Positions 1 through 9,110 of a stretch of 64,000 nt of DNA are shown piece by piece. The notes below the pieces were generated by a model. It saw only the letters and a list, made by a program, of their open reading frames with translations, was not told where the DNA came from and ran no database searches. Within the stretch, counting starts at the first letter, position 1; the number at the start of each line of letters is the position of its first letter. The translations under genes and the position numbers were made by a program. Origin of the DNA: Deltaproteobacteria bacterium (lineage in GTDB: Bacteria; Desulfobacterota; Binatia; Binatales; Binataceae); NCBI GenBank assembly GCA_021817345.1, contig JAKAVC010000042.1, positions 39,336 to 103,335 on the forward strand, read 5' to 3'.

Positions 1-420
1 CGGTCCCGACTCGCCTTCCTTTGGCCGGATATGGACGGCGATACTGCAAAGCCGCGTCAGCTCATCGCATTCCTTCCAAGTCTCCAGGTCGGCGAACTGG
101 TCCGTCCCCATCAGGAGGAACAGGGTTGCCTGCCTGAGCGTGGAAAGGAAATAGCGAACGGTATCGATTGTGTAGGATCTGCCTGAGCGCCTGACTTCCA
201 CGTCCGAGACCATGAAATGGCGATTGCCCTTGGTCGCCAACCGCACCATCGCGAGCCGATGCTCGGCGGGAGCAAGCTCGCCTTCGGTCTTGTGCGGCGG
301 CGAGGCGGCGGGAATGAAATAGACGAGGTCAAGATTCAGCGTCTCGCGCACCTCCTCGGCAGCGCGCAGATGCCCGAAATGGATCGGGTTGAAACTTCCG
401 CCGAACAGACCTACCCGCAT
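1..420 (-). CDS. nadD: Nicotinate-nucleotide adenylyltransferase NadD, partial (runs off left edge)
   Basis: Transfers AMP from ATP to nicotinate mononucleotide in cytoplasmic NAD synthesis. It is absent from the ORF track because it has no stop in the window; I translated it by hand from the ATG at 420. The product starts MRVGLFGGSFNPIHFGH, which holds the nucleotidyltransferase phosphate-binding signature (GSFNPIHFGH, residues 8-17), followed by PAASPPHK and SYTIDTVRYF, both typical of NadD. About 140 of the usual ~200 residues are visible. It lies 39 bases after proA on the same strand, as in the common proB-proA-nadD order, so it is probably the last or next-to-last gene of that operon. 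Confidence 0.95.
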   Translation of the reverse strand, partial: MRVGLFGGSFNPIHFGHLRAAEEVRETLNLDLVYFIPAASPPHKTEGELAPAEHRLAMVRLATKGNRHFMVSDVEVRRSGRSYTIDTVRYFLSTLRQATLFLLMGTDQFADLETWKECDELTRLCSIAVHIRPKEGESGP

Positions 421-459
421 CCGCCCATCAAAACCCGCCCAGGTTTTCCCCGCAGAGTC

Positions 460-1713
460 TCATCCACGAACCTGGCCGGTTCCCCGGACAACATACTTGT
501 ACGTCGTCAACTCGCGAAGTCCCATCGGTCCCCGCGCGTGCAACCGGTTGGTTGAAATCCCGGTTTCCGCGCCGAAACCGAATTCGAACCCGTCGGTGAA
601 TCGAGTCGACGCGTTCACATAGACCGTAGCTGAATCGACCTCCCGTTCAAAGCGCGCTGCGGCTTCCCGATCGGCGGTCACGATAGCGTCGGCCAGTCCC
701 GAACCGTGGCGCGCGATGAACCCGATCGCCTCGTCGAGCGAGTCCACGATTTTGATGGCGAGAATCAGGTCGAGGTACTCGGTGTCCCAGTCGGCCTCGG
801 TCGCGCGGCGCGCCTCCGGCAGGAGTTCCACGACGCGCTCGTCGCCGCGAACCTCCACTCCCGCGCGCGAAAGCCGTGCCGCGATCGCAGGCAGAAAGGC
901 CGGCGCAATCTCGCGATGCACCAGCATCGTCTCCATCGCGTTGCACACCGAGGGCCGGCTGCATTTGGCGTTGAAGCAGATTTCCTCGGCCATCTTAAGG
1001 TCGGCGGCCTTATCGACGTAGGTATGGCAGATGCCGTCGAAATGGGGCAGCAGCGGCACCGCGGAGCCCAGGAGCGCTTCCTTCAGCGAGCCGCCGCCGC
1101 GCGGAATTATCAGGTCGATCGCTTCGGGATGGCGTTTCAGGATCTGGATCGCCTCGCGGTCGGGATTTTCGATGAACGTCGCGGCCGCGGGGTCGATACC
1201 GGCGTCCGAAAGCGCCCGCGCGAGCATCGCCGCAAGCCGCGAGTTCGTCAAAAGCGCTTCCTTGCCACCGCGCAGCACGACCGCGTTCCCGGCTTTGACC
1301 GTGAGCACGCCGGCGTCGATCGTTACGTTGGGCCGCGATTCATAGACGATCGCGATAACCCCGATCGGCACCCGGATCTTGCTTATCTGAAGCCCGTTCG
1401 GTCGCCGCCATTGCTCGATTATCTCGCCGACCGGATCGGGAAGCGCCGCCACTTCCTCGACGCTCTTCGCCATCGCGTCGATTCGCGTCTCGCTCAGCGT
1501 GAGCCGCTCGACGAACGCTCCGGTTCGGCCTGCGGCGCGCGCGTTTTCCAGGTCGTGGCGGTTGGCTTCGAGGATGGAGCCGGTTTGCGCGCGCAGAGCG
1601 GCGGCGAGCGCGAGCAGCGCCCGGTTCTTGCGCTCGCTCGGGCAAAGCGCGAGCGACGCGGCGGCTGCGCGGGTTTTTTTCAGCAGGGAGAGGATTTCCT
1701 CCTCGAGCCTCAT
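460..1713 (-). CDS. proA: Gamma-glutamyl phosphate reductase ProA
   Basis: NADPH-dependent reduction of gamma-glutamyl phosphate to glutamate semialdehyde, the second step of proline synthesis. The 417-residue product is the normal family length. An aldehyde-dehydrogenase fold is indicated by IVYESRPNVTIDAG (about 122-135), and the catalytic cysteine is Cys257 in the block NAKCSRPSVCNAMET. Its ATG overlaps the proB stop by four bases (ATGA), so the two are translationally coupled, matching the fact that the kinase product is unstable and is used at once by the reductase. Confidence 0.97.
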   Translation of the reverse strand: MRLEEEILSLLKKTRAAAASLALCPSERKNRALLALAAALRAQTGSILEANRHDLENARAAGRTGAFVERLTLSETRIDAMAKSVEEVAALPDPVGEIIEQWRRPNGLQISKIRVPIGVIAIVYESRPNVTIDAGVLTVKAGNAVVLRGGKEALLTNSRLAAMLARALSDAGIDPAAATFIENPDREAIQILKRHPEAIDLIIPRGGGSLKEALLGSAVPLLPHFDGICHTYVDKAADLKMAEEICFNAKCSRPSVCNAMETMLVHREIAPAFLPAIAARLSRAGVEVRGDERVVELLPEARRATEADWDTEYLDLILAIKIVDSLDEAIGFIARHGSGLADAIVTADREAAARFEREVDSATVYVNASTRFTDGFEFGFGAETGISTNRLHARGPMGLRELTTYKYVVRGTGQVRG

Positions 1714-2855
1714 CGCAGTTCCTCAAGCAGAACGAAATTGTCGCGATGGATTATTTCGTCGGCCACCTTGTAGCCGAGAATCCGCGCGATGTCGCGTGAC
1801 TGGCGTCCCTTGAGACGCAAAACGTCGGCCGCCGGATAGTTTACCAGTCCCCGCCCGATTTCGACGCCCGCGGGATCGAGCAGGCTTACGCAGTCGCCGC
1901 CCGCGAACTCGCCGCGCACCTCGCGCACCCCCGAGGGAAGCAGGCTCTTGCCCTTTTTTCTAAGTGCTTCGGCCGCGCCGTGGTCGAGGGCGAGCGAGCC
2001 CTGCGGCCGGAGCGCGAAAGCGATCCAATGCTTTCGGCTGGCGAGCCGAGCGCCGGCGGGAATTATAAGCGTTCCGACCTCGCGCGCGGGATCGAGCGCC
2101 GCCTGGATAGTCGCGTCTTCGCGTCCCGGACCGATCACCACGGTGATTCCGGCGCGCGCGGCCTGTCGCGCGGCGTTCAGCTTCGCCGCCATCCCGCCGC
2201 TTCCGAGCGGTCCCTTGCTTTCGACGACGAGTCCCTTCATATCGGCTTCCGGGTCGGCGATAAGCGGCACCAATCGGGCGTCGGGACGTTTGCGCGGATC
2301 GCCGGTAAGCACGCCCTTCACGTCGCTCAGGATAATCAGCATCTCAGCCTGCACCATCGAGGCCACCAGCGAGGAGAGCGTATCGTTGTCGCCCAGTCTT
2401 ATCTCCTCGACCGCGACGGTGTCGTTTTCGTTGACCACGGGGACGACGCCCGCCTGAAGCAGCGCGTTGATCGTCTGGGTCGCGTTTCTGCGCCGGTTGC
2501 GCTCGGCAAGGTCCTGATGCGTGAGCAGGATCTGCGCGACGGTCCTGCCGTGGCGGGCAAACGCGCTCGCCCACATCGCCATCAGTTCTATCTGCCCGAC
2601 CGCGGCGGCAGCCTGCCGTACCGCCATCGAGGCGCCCGCGCTCGTTCCGAGCCGCGCGCGTCCCGCGGCGATCGCGCCCGAAGTAACCATGATTACCTCG
2701 CGGCCCTCGCGAATCACGCGCTCCACGTCTTCGGCCAGATGCGCAATTACGTCGCTGTGAAGGCCGCCGTTGTCGGAGAGCACGGCGCTCCCGACCTTGA
2801 CGACGACCCGGCGAACCCGCTCCAGAAGCCGCTGCTTGTAGGTCAGCTGGGACAC
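1710..2855 (-). CDS. proB: Glutamate 5-kinase ProB with PUA domain
   Basis: Phosphorylates glutamate to gamma-glutamyl phosphate, the first committed step of proline synthesis and usually feedback-inhibited by proline. An amino-acid kinase domain fills residues ~15-260 (VVVKVGSAVLS, VTSGAIAAGRARLG, NENDTVAVEEI), and a PUA domain follows at ~285-365, giving the long 381-residue form. It overlaps obgE upstream by 13 bases and proA downstream by 4, so obgE-proB-proA form one tight transcription unit. Confidence 0.97.
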   Translation of the reverse strand: MSQLTYKQRLLERVRRVVVKVGSAVLSDNGGLHSDVIAHLAEDVERVIREGREVIMVTSGAIAAGRARLGTSAGASMAVRQAAAAVGQIELMAMWASAFARHGRTVAQILLTHQDLAERNRRRNATQTINALLQAGVVPVVNENDTVAVEEIRLGDNDTLSSLVASMVQAEMLIILSDVKGVLTGDPRKRPDARLVPLIADPEADMKGLVVESKGPLGSGGMAAKLNAARQAARAGITVVIGPGREDATIQAALDPAREVGTLIIPAGARLASRKHWIAFALRPQGSLALDHGAAEALRKKGKSLLPSGVREVRGEFAGGDCVSLLDPAGVEIGRGLVNYPAADVLRLKGRQSRDIARILGYKVADEIIHRDNFVLLEELR

Positions 2856-3856
2856 TCGGCCTGCCTTTCCAGATGCCTGAGTTGCGCGGCGAGCGCCTCG
2901 ACCAGCGGTTCCAGCCCGGTACGTTTGTCGGCTGATATCGGAAACACCCTGAGATGCGTCGCCTTCTCGACCGCCTCTATTATCGCAGGCGCTTCGCCGG
3001 GGGCGACGAGGTCCATCTTGTTGAGCGCGACTATCGCCGGACGTCCGAGCAGCGAGGGGTCGAAGGCTTCGAGCTCGCGGCGAACGACCTCGAAATCGTC
3101 GCCGGGAGTTGCGGTCGCGTCAAGCACGTAAACCAGAACGCGAGTGCGCGAGAGATGGCGCAAAAACCTGATTCCCAGGCCGTGGCCGAGATGCGCTCCC
3201 TCGATAAGGCCGGGGATATCGGCCAGCGAGAAGCTTTCTTCGTCGGAGACGAAGACGCGGCCCAGATTCGGCGTCAGCGTGGTGAAAGGGTAGGGCGCAA
3301 CCTTGGGCCGCGCGGCGGTGAGCGCGCGCAGAAGCGTCGATTTTCCCGCGTTGGGAAGACCTATCAGCCCGGCTTCGGCGACCAGCCTGAGTTCGAGCCG
3401 GACCCATCGATGCTCGCCGGGTTTGCCGGGCGTCGCGATACGCGGCGCGCGCCGGGTCGAAGAGACGAAATGCATGTTGCCTCTTCCACCCTCGCCGCCC
3501 TGGGCGATTACCGCGGACGCGCCGGGAAGGACAAGGTCCGCCAGCACTTTGCCGCTTTCCTCGTCGATTACGACGGTTCCGGGCGGCACGCGCGCGATAA
3601 GGTCGTCGGCGTTCCTGCCGTATTGCTGTTTGCCGCGGCCCGGTTCGCCGTCGCGCGCGACGAGGCGCGGGTTGTACTTGAAATCCAGCAGGGTCGACAT
3701 CCCTTCGTCGACCTGGAAAATCACGCTTCCGCCGCGTCCTCCGTCGCCGCCCGCGGGGCCTCCGAATGGACGATACTTCTCGCGCAGGAACGCGATTGCA
3801 CCGTCGCCGCCTTTGCCGGCGTGCACCAATACCCGGGCTTCGTCGATAAATCGCAT
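2843..3856 (-). CDS. obgE: GTPase Obg (CgtA)
   Basis: Essential GTPase linked to late 50S ribosomal subunit assembly and stress control. The glycine-rich OBG fold is at ~1-158 (MRFIDEARVLVHAGKGGDG), followed by a G domain with P-loop GLPNAGKST, switch motif DIPGLIEGA and NKMD. At 337 residues it has no C-terminal OCT extension, which is usual for Gram-negative forms. It normally follows rplU-rpmA directly; here an LLM oxidoreductase gene sits between. The 77-base gap upstream could carry its own promoter. Confidence 0.97.
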   Translation of the reverse strand: MRFIDEARVLVHAGKGGDGAIAFLREKYRPFGGPAGGDGGRGGSVIFQVDEGMSTLLDFKYNPRLVARDGEPGRGKQQYGRNADDLIARVPPGTVVIDEESGKVLADLVLPGASAVIAQGGEGGRGNMHFVSSTRRAPRIATPGKPGEHRWVRLELRLVAEAGLIGLPNAGKSTLLRALTAARPKVAPYPFTTLTPNLGRVFVSDEESFSLADIPGLIEGAHLGHGLGIRFLRHLSRTRVLVYVLDATATPGDDFEVVRRELEAFDPSLLGRPAIVALNKMDLVAPGEAPAIIEAVEKATHLRVFPISADKRTGLEPLVEALAAQLRHLERQAECPS

Positions 3857-3933
3857 GTGCGCGTGGCCACTATGATACCATCCACTGGGCGGCGGATGCG
3901 TGCCGCGCGGCTAGGCCTGCACGGATCGCATCC

Positions 3934-4962
3934 TCACAGGCACGCCTCGGCGAGTACGCGGACCGCCTCGATCTGTCCGGTGCCGACCAGCATCGTTTTG
4001 ACCGGCGAGGACTTCCACGCCTTGAGCCGCTCGGCGATTCGCTCGCGCGGGCCGACCAGTGCGACTTCGTCAACCAGCTTGTCCGGTATCGCGGCCATCG
4101 CCTCGGCCTTCTTGCCGGCGAGGTAGAGGTCCTGGATTTTGGCTGCTTCGGCCTCGTAGCCCATACGGCGGGCGTAATCGTTGTAGAAATTTTTCGACCG
4201 CGCGCCCATCCCGCCGATATAGAGCGCGAGCATCCCCTTGACCGGCATCCGGCATTTCTCGAGGTCCGGACCCATCACACACTGCACGAACGGCGCGACG
4301 TCGAAGTTCTCCATGCTCTTTTTGCCGCCCGACTTCGCGAAGCCCTCGGCCAGCGGTGCCTTGTAAAGCTCCCACTTCTCGGGGCTCATCCAGACCGGGA
4401 TGACGCCGTCGGCGATTTCGGCCGCGAGGGCCACGCCCTTGGGGCTGATCGAAGCGGTGTAAATCTGGAGATCCCGGCGGCCGTGCAGGATGCTCTTGAG
4501 CGGCTTGCCGAGACCGCTCGCGCCCGGCCCGGTGTAAGGAATCTGGTATTCCTTGCCGTGATGCTCGAGCGGAGCTTCGCGGGCGAGAATTTTGCGGACA
4601 ATCTCGATGTACTCGCGGGTGCGCTGGAGCGGCTTGCCGTAGGGCACGCCATGCCATCCTTCGACGACCTGCGGACCCGACGGTCCGATACCGAGGATGA
4701 AGCGTCCGCCCGAAAGCGCGTCGAGCGTCATCGCGGTCATCGCGGTCATCGCCGGCGTGCGCGCGGGCATCTGCATGATTCCCGTGCCGACGCGGATTTT
4801 CTTGGTGAGCGCGGCGATCCACGCCGCCGGAACGATCGCGTCGGAGCCGTAAGCTTCGGCGGTCCATACCGAGTCGAAGCCTGCGCGTTCGGCTTCGAGG
4901 ATGAGGTCCATCGGAAGCCCCATCTGCGCGCCCGAATATCCGGAAATTAAGCCCAATCGCAT
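3934..4962 (-). CDS. LLM-class flavin/F420-dependent oxidoreductase
   Basis: Member of the bacterial-luciferase-like TIM-barrel superfamily, which uses F420 or FMN; the substrate cannot be read from sequence. I prefer the ATG at 4962 ([15 protein letters not shown], 342 residues) to the track start at 5013, because a GGAGGG ribosome site lies just upstream and the family begins at the first beta strand. Typical motifs are [24 protein letters not shown] and [17 protein letters not shown]. The cofC gene and a second LLM gene in this window make F420 plausible. It is separated from rpmA by a terminator and precedes obgE by 77 bases. Confidence 0.85.
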   Translation of the reverse strand: MRLGLISGYSGAQMGLPMDLILEAERAGFDSVWTAEAYGSDAIVPAAWIAALTKKIRVGTGIMQMPARTPAMTAMTAMTLDALSGGRFILGIGPSGPQVVEGWHGVPYGKPLQRTREYIEIVRKILAREAPLEHHGKEYQIPYTGPGASGLGKPLKSILHGRRDLQIYTASISPKGVALAAEIADGVIPVWMSPEKWELYKAPLAEGFAKSGGKKSMENFDVAPFVQCVMGPDLEKCRMPVKGMLALYIGGMGARSKNFYNDYARRMGYEAEAAKIQDLYLAGKKAEAMAAIPDKLVDEVALVGPRERIAERLKAWKSSPVKTMLVGTGQIEAVRVLAEACL

Positions 4963-4995
4963 CGCAACATCCCTCCCTGAGCCAGGAAGCCCGCA

Positions 4996-5033
4996 ACAAA
5001 ACGAAGGCCCCACGGATTATCCGCAGGGCCTTC
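4996..5033 (-). terminator. Rho-independent terminator of rplU-rpmA
   Basis: The arms GAAGGCCC and GGGCCTTC (5003-5010 and 5026-5033) pair perfectly, and an inner CGGA/TCCG stem extends the hairpin. On the minus strand the stem is followed by GTTTTGTTG. It lies 36 bases past the rpmA stop, so it should separate ribosomal-protein transcription from the LLM gene downstream. Confidence 0.8.
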
Positions 5034-5068
5034 AACCTTCAATCAATCCTTTAGCGTAAGCGGCGCGC

Positions 5069-5356
5069 CTACTCGTTTGCCCCGGCGGACGATGAAGCGT
5101 CCGGCGCCGGCTCGATTCGGACCCGCCGCTTGTCCCCGCGATACGACTCGTACTTAACCACGCCGTCGACGCGGGCGTAAAGCGTAAAATCGCGGCCCAT
5201 TCCGACGTTCGGTCCGGGATGGATCCGAGTGCCGAGTTGTCGAACCAGGATATTTCCGGCCTTCACGGTCTCGCCAGCGTAGATCTTGACGCCTCGATGC
5301 TGGCCTGGACTGTCGCGGCCGTTGCGCGTAGAGCCTTGTCCTTTTTTGTGCGCCAC
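5069..5356 (-). CDS. rpmA: 50S ribosomal protein L27
   Basis: Ribosomal protein whose N-terminus reaches toward the peptidyl-transferase centre. The product begins [19 protein letters not shown], the L27 signature; there is no Firmicutes-type cleavable leader. The 95-residue length is slightly longer than average because of a Ser/Ala-rich acidic tail ([13 protein letters not shown]). It follows rplU with a 67-base gap and is the last gene before the terminator. Confidence 0.97.
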   Translation of the reverse strand: MAHKKGQGSTRNGRDSPGQHRGVKIYAGETVKAGNILVRQLGTRIHPGPNVGMGRDFTLYARVDGVVKYESYRGDKRRVRIEPAPDASSSAGANE

Positions 5357-5423
5357 GGCTGGTCTCCTGCTTTTGAGGCGGCGCTCCTGCGCCGCGGTTT
5401 GAATATGCTTGACGCGCCGGCGC

Positions 5424-5741
5424 TCAAGCGCCCGGCGTGATTTCCTCGATCTTGAGCACGGTCAGTTCCTGCCGATGGCCGTGCTTGCGCCGATAGTTCT
5501 TGCGCCGCTTCTTCTTGAAGACGATTACCTTGGTGCCACGGGGTTGCTGAACTATCTTCGCCTTGACCGACGCGTTTTCGACGGTCGGATGGCCGACGAC
5601 GGGCGATTCGGTGCCGCCCACCGCGAGCACTTCGGTCAGTGCGACTTCGTTACCCACATCACCCGCGATTCGTTCGACGGTGATCTGGTCACCGACGCCG
5701 ACGCGGTACTGTTTGCCGCCTGTTTTTACGATAGCGAACAT
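5424..5741 (-). CDS. rplU: 50S ribosomal protein L21
   Basis: Binds 23S rRNA in the large subunit. [18 protein letters not shown] at the start and the basic block [16 protein letters not shown] are diagnostic. At 105 residues it is full length. It is the first gene of the rplU-rpmA unit; a promoter with a consensus -35 box lies directly upstream. Confidence 0.97.
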   Translation of the reverse strand: MFAIVKTGGKQYRVGVGDQITVERIAGDVGNEVALTEVLAVGGTESPVVGHPTVENASVKAKIVQQPRGTKVIVFKKKRRKNYRRKHGHRQELTVLKIEEITPGA

Positions 5742-5760
5742 GGCTTAGCCGGAAACAATT

Positions 5761-5789
5761 TAGTTATAGGACCGGCCAAGCCCTGTCAA
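5761..5789 (-). promoter_or_regulatory. Sigma-70-type promoter of rplU-rpmA
   Basis: On the minus strand a perfect TTGACA (complement of 5784-5789) is followed by a -10 region. It can be read as TAACTA with a 17-base spacer or TATAAC with a 15-base spacer. It ends about 20 bases before the rplU ATG. Confidence 0.65.
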
Positions 5790-5902
5790 CGCGGTCCCGC
5801 CCGGCGCAGGGTCGGGCCGGGGTGTCCGCCCGCGAACAGGATAGATTGCGTTTTCTCCTGAATTCGCTGATATCGCCGAAGGATATCCCACTGGGGATAT
5901 TC

Positions 5903-6133
5903 ATGGAATCGATATCGCTGAAGCTGCCCGGGGACCGGCTCGAAACGAGCGACCGTTGCGCCAAAGCGCTTGGCATCCCGCGCGCCGAATACATCCGCCG
6001 CGCGATCGAGCGGATGAACCGCGAGGCCGAAGAGCGTGCGCGGGCCGAACGGATGGCGCGCGCCTCGCATAAGGTCCGCCGCGAAAGCTTGCGCGTGAAC
6101 GCCGAGTTGGCAAGGATCGAGCGCGACCCATGA
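5903..6133 (+). CDS. Ribbon-helix-helix antitoxin (PemI/CopG-like)
   Basis: A 76-residue protein with an N-terminal beta strand (MESISLKLPGDRLE) and two helices (RAEYIRRAIERMNRE), the layout of an RHH DNA-binding antitoxin, then a charged tail that would wrap the toxin. The ATG at 5903 begins exactly at the RHH strand; the track start at 5822 adds unrelated residues. Its stop overlaps ATGATGG, the place where a PemK-type toxin normally begins, but only a 16-codon stub follows. Antitoxins of this tail type usually pair with MazF/PemK mRNA interferases. Whether it still represses its promoter is unknown. Confidence 0.75.
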   Translation: MESISLKLPGDRLETSDRCAKALGIPRAEYIRRAIERMNREAEERARAERMARASHKVRRESLRVNAELARIERDP

Positions 6134-6180
6134 TGGTGCGCGTCGCCCACGCCCTGCGCGAAGTGCTCGACCTGCGGTGA
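6130..6180 (+). pseudogene. Stub of a MazF/PemK-type toxin gene (internal deletion)
   Basis: An ATG overlapping the antitoxin stop (ATGA) opens a 16-codon frame, MMVRVAHALREVLDLR, then TGA. The 4-base overlap is the usual toxin start position, and RVxxALRxVLDL resembles the last helix of MazF/PemK proteins. The best reading is a toxin gene whose body was deleted in frame, joining start and C-terminus. Too short for the ORF track. The match is from memory, so moderate confidence. Confidence 0.5.
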
Positions 6181-6392
6181 GGCGGCCGGCTCACGCAGGT
6201 CTTTGGCCCTCGAAGACCGAGCATATCAAATTTGTCGCGGTCGGGCGGGATCACGCTGCGCCAAAGCTGCCCCTGCGGAAAGCCCCTAAGCCTGAGCAAG
6301 CCGAGGGCGAAACCGGACGTCATCGCGAGACGCCCAAGCCTGGCGGCTTGCGCGCCCCGTTGTGGCCCCTTGGCGGCTGACTGCGGGAAATC

Positions 6393-6926
6393 TCAGTCCA
6401 GGCCGAGGCGTTCGCGGCCTTCGGGCGAGATCATCTGCGGATTCCAGGGCGGATCCCAGACCAGCTCGACGTTGGCCTCCGACACTCCCGGCAGCATCAT
6501 CAGCTTCTGCTGCGCGTCATGCGCGATCGACGCGCCCATCCCGCATCCCTGCGCCGTGAGCGTCATTTTGACATCGATTCGGCTCGTACCGTCCGCCTCA
6601 GGCGTTATCTCCATCCCGTAAACCAGGCCAAGGTCAACGATATTGACCGGGATTTCCGGGTCGTAGCAGGTCTTGAGCTGCTCCCAGACCGCGGCTTCGA
6701 GGTCACCGGACGCGCTCGCGCCGGCGGCTTCCTGCACTTCCTTGCCTAGAGCGTCGGCGTCTTTCCCGGAAATGCGGTACAGGCCGCCGTAGGCCGGAAC
6801 CTGTATCGTGTAGGTTCCGCCGAGCGACTGGGTGATGAATACTTCGAGACCCTTTTCCAAGGTGATCTTATTCCCAGCCGGGATCTCGATAGCCTCGCAT
6901 TGCCGAGTCAATTCCACGCGTTCCAT
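6393..6926 (-). CDS. sufT: SufT-like Fe-S cluster assembly protein (MIP18/DUF59 family)
   Basis: Accessory protein in iron-sulfur cluster maturation or transfer. Residues ~1-65 form the SufT-specific N-terminal part (ITLEKGLEVFITQSLGG), and the DUF59 domain occupies ~78-170 with CYDPEIPVNIVDLGLVY, MTLTAQGCGMG (conserved Cys) and the C-terminal VWDPPWNPQMI. The 177-residue length is usual. No other suf genes are near; lipA at 16.4 kb is one Fe-S client in the window. It is divergent from the exonuclease gene, with shared upstream DNA at 6927-7043. Confidence 0.88.
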   Translation of the reverse strand: MERVELTRQCEAIEIPAGNKITLEKGLEVFITQSLGGTYTIQVPAYGGLYRISGKDADALGKEVQEAAGASASGDLEAAVWEQLKTCYDPEIPVNIVDLGLVYGMEITPEADGTSRIDVKMTLTAQGCGMGASIAHDAQQKLMMLPGVSEANVELVWDPPWNPQMISPEGRERLGLD

Positions 6927-7043
6927 AGTCGACTCCGTTTGTCCACATTTTATGATTTCCTGCGCTGGACTTGAAGACGCGAGGGTTCTTTTGTTGCGGC
7001 GGCGGGTGCGCCTTTGCTAGCGATTTAGCTTTGCGGAGGGAAG

Positions 7044-9110
7044 GTGGCGGAGGAATCCGAGAGCCGTTCGAGCCGGTCTCTGGCGGCGAATCACGCGACA
7101 ATCAGGGAAAAGCTGCACGCTTTTCTCGCTTCGCGTCCCGCCGGTGCTGACGCAAGCGAGCTGGTGGGCCTGCTGCTTAGCGGCGCGGGCTCCGACCCGG
7201 AGCTTGGCGCGCGGCTGGTGCGCACGATGCTCGACGCGGACCCGAACTTCGTCTTCGACGCCGCATCGGGCCTATGGTCGCTCAGGCGAAACCAGGCTCT
7301 GCGCGTCCCGCTCGACGAGGCGCGCTTTACGGTCGTCGATCTGGAGACGACGGGCGGACGCGCCGGCCCCGGGACGATAATCGAGATCGGCGCATACCGG
7401 ATGCACGGGCGGCGCATCCTGGATTCCTTTCAGACACTGGTCCGCCCGCACGGGCCGATACCGCGCTTCATCACCGGGCTTACCTCGATAACCAACGAGA
7501 TGGTGCGCGAGGCGCCACCGGTCGAGGAGGTGCTGCCGCCGTTTCGCGATTTTCTTGGCGATTCGGTGCTGGTCGCGCATAACGCCGCGTTCGACTACTC
7601 GTTCCTTGATTTCGAGTTTCGCCGCGTGTTCGGAATCGGGCTTGAGAACCCGGTGCTGTGCACGCTCAAGATGGCGCGCCGGTTCCTGCCCTCGCTCAAG
7701 CGCAAGCGGCTCGACGCGCTCGCCGAGCATTTCGGCCTTTCGACCGAGGGACGCCATCGCGGGCTCGGCGACGCGCGGATGGCGGCGGAGCTGCTCTCGA
7801 TCTTCATCGATATCGCAAGCCGGATGGGCCTTGGACGCCTCGACCGGCTCATCGACGACCATCAGCGCGGCGCGGCGGGACGACGGATCGAACGCCACGT
7901 CGCGCCCGAGGAGATCGCGGCGATCTCACAGGCGCCCGGCGTGTACCTGATGCACAACGAGCGCGGCGACCTGCTGTACGTCGGCAAGGCGCGGCGGCTG
8001 CGCGAGCGGGTCGCGTCGTACTTCAATTCGAGTGTCACCGCGAAGACCGCCGACCTGGTGAGCCACGTATGGAAGATCGAGACGCGCGAGACGCGCTCGT
8101 CGCTCGAAGCCGCGCTTTTGGAAGCGAAGCTGATTCGCGAGCTCAAGCCTCCGTACAACAGGATGCTCAAGGCGGCCGCGCCCGCGTATTTCATCCGGCT
8201 CGACCTGATGGACGAATTCCCGCGTCTCGTTATCAGCACCAGGCTCTCGGCCAGACGGGGTGTGATGCAGACCGGGCCGTTTATCGGGCGAACGGGCATT
8301 GAGCGCTCGGTGCGCGCTCTCTCGCGGATGCTCGGTCTTCGCACCTGCGCGGGGAAGCTTGCGCCCGACGAATCGTTCTCGCCGTGCATCTATGGGCAGA
8401 TGGGGCATTGCGCGGCGCCGTGCAATCTTACGGTCGATGAGGATTCCTACGCCGAGCGCGTGCGAAAGGCGGTCGCGTTCCTGCGCGGCGGAAGCGGTCC
8501 GCTGATGGGCGAGCTTGCGCGCGCGCGAGAGGATGCGGCGCGCGCGATGCGCTTCGAAGAAGCAGGCAGGCTCCATCGCGATCTCGAGGCGCTTGCCGCG
8601 CTGTCCTCGCGCGCAAGCCGTCTGAGCCAGGTTGTCATCGAGAACAATCTCGTGATCGTAACCGGCAATGAGAGCGATCGTGCCGCGCATATCGTGCTAT
8701 CGGGCAGGCTCGCGGCGTCCTACGAGCTTCGCTCGCTCGAAGACGCGCGCGCCGTGTCGCGATTCGTCGCCGAGAACTTCGAGCGCTACAAGGCGCGCTC
8801 GGTCACGCGCGAGGAACTCGAACCGATGCAGATCGTCGCGCGATGGCTTCGCGAGCGCCATCCCGACGAAGGCCGCGTCATCAACCTGTACAGCCCGCGG
8901 ATCGAAACTGCGGCGCTCGGATGGCCCGAGGCGCGCGGCGATAGCGCCGTGGGTGCGCACGACGGCTCCGAGCCCGCGCCGAGGATTGGCAAGGCCGCAC
9001 CGATAGCGGCCGGGAGATCCTTCGCTTCAGCAGCCTGCGCTCAGGATGACAGAAGGGAGGCAGCGTGCGCTCAGGATGACGTGAAGGGAGGCAGCGTGCG
9101 CTCAGGATGA
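7044..9110 (+). CDS. DEDDh exonuclease fused to UvrC-like GIY-YIG nuclease
   Basis: A two-nuclease DNA-repair protein of 688 residues. Residues 1-85 form a small helical domain. A DnaQ-type 3'-5' exonuclease follows, with DEDDh residues D99 and E101 (VVDLETTGG), D184 (HNAAFDYSFL), and H238/D243 (RHRGLGDARM). A GIY-YIG domain at ~295-375 (PGVYLMHNERGDLLYVGKA) then a UvrC-like region including FEEAGRLHRDLEAL. It lacks the UvrC RNase H-like C-terminal half, as in Cho-like proteins. The last ~45 residues are translated from tandem copies of a dispersed repeat and are unlikely to be ancestral. It could act in damage incision or nucleotide-excision backup. Confidence 0.88.
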   Translation: MAEESESRSSRSLAANHATIREKLHAFLASRPAGADASELVGLLLSGAGSDPELGARLVRTMLDADPNFVFDAASGLWSLRRNQALRVPLDEARFTVVDLETTGGRAGPGTIIEIGAYRMHGRRILDSFQTLVRPHGPIPRFITGLTSITNEMVREAPPVEEVLPPFRDFLGDSVLVAHNAAFDYSFLDFEFRRVFGIGLENPVLCTLKMARRFLPSLKRKRLDALAEHFGLSTEGRHRGLGDARMAAELLSIFIDIASRMGLGRLDRLIDDHQRGAAGRRIERHVAPEEIAAISQAPGVYLMHNERGDLLYVGKARRLRERVASYFNSSVTAKTADLVSHVWKIETRETRSSLEAALLEAKLIRELKPPYNRMLKAAAPAYFIRLDLMDEFPRLVISTRLSARRGVMQTGPFIGRTGIERSVRALSRMLGLRTCAGKLAPDESFSPCIYGQMGHCAAPCNLTVDEDSYAERVRKAVAFLRGGSGPLMGELARAREDAARAMRFEEAGRLHRDLEALAALSSRASRLSQVVIENNLVIVTGNESDRAAHIVLSGRLAASYELRSLEDARAVSRFVAENFERYKARSVTREELEPMQIVARWLRERHPDEGRVINLYSPRIETAALGWPEARGDSAVGAHDGSEPAPRIGKAAPIAAGRSFASAACAQDDRREAACAQDDVKGGSVRSG

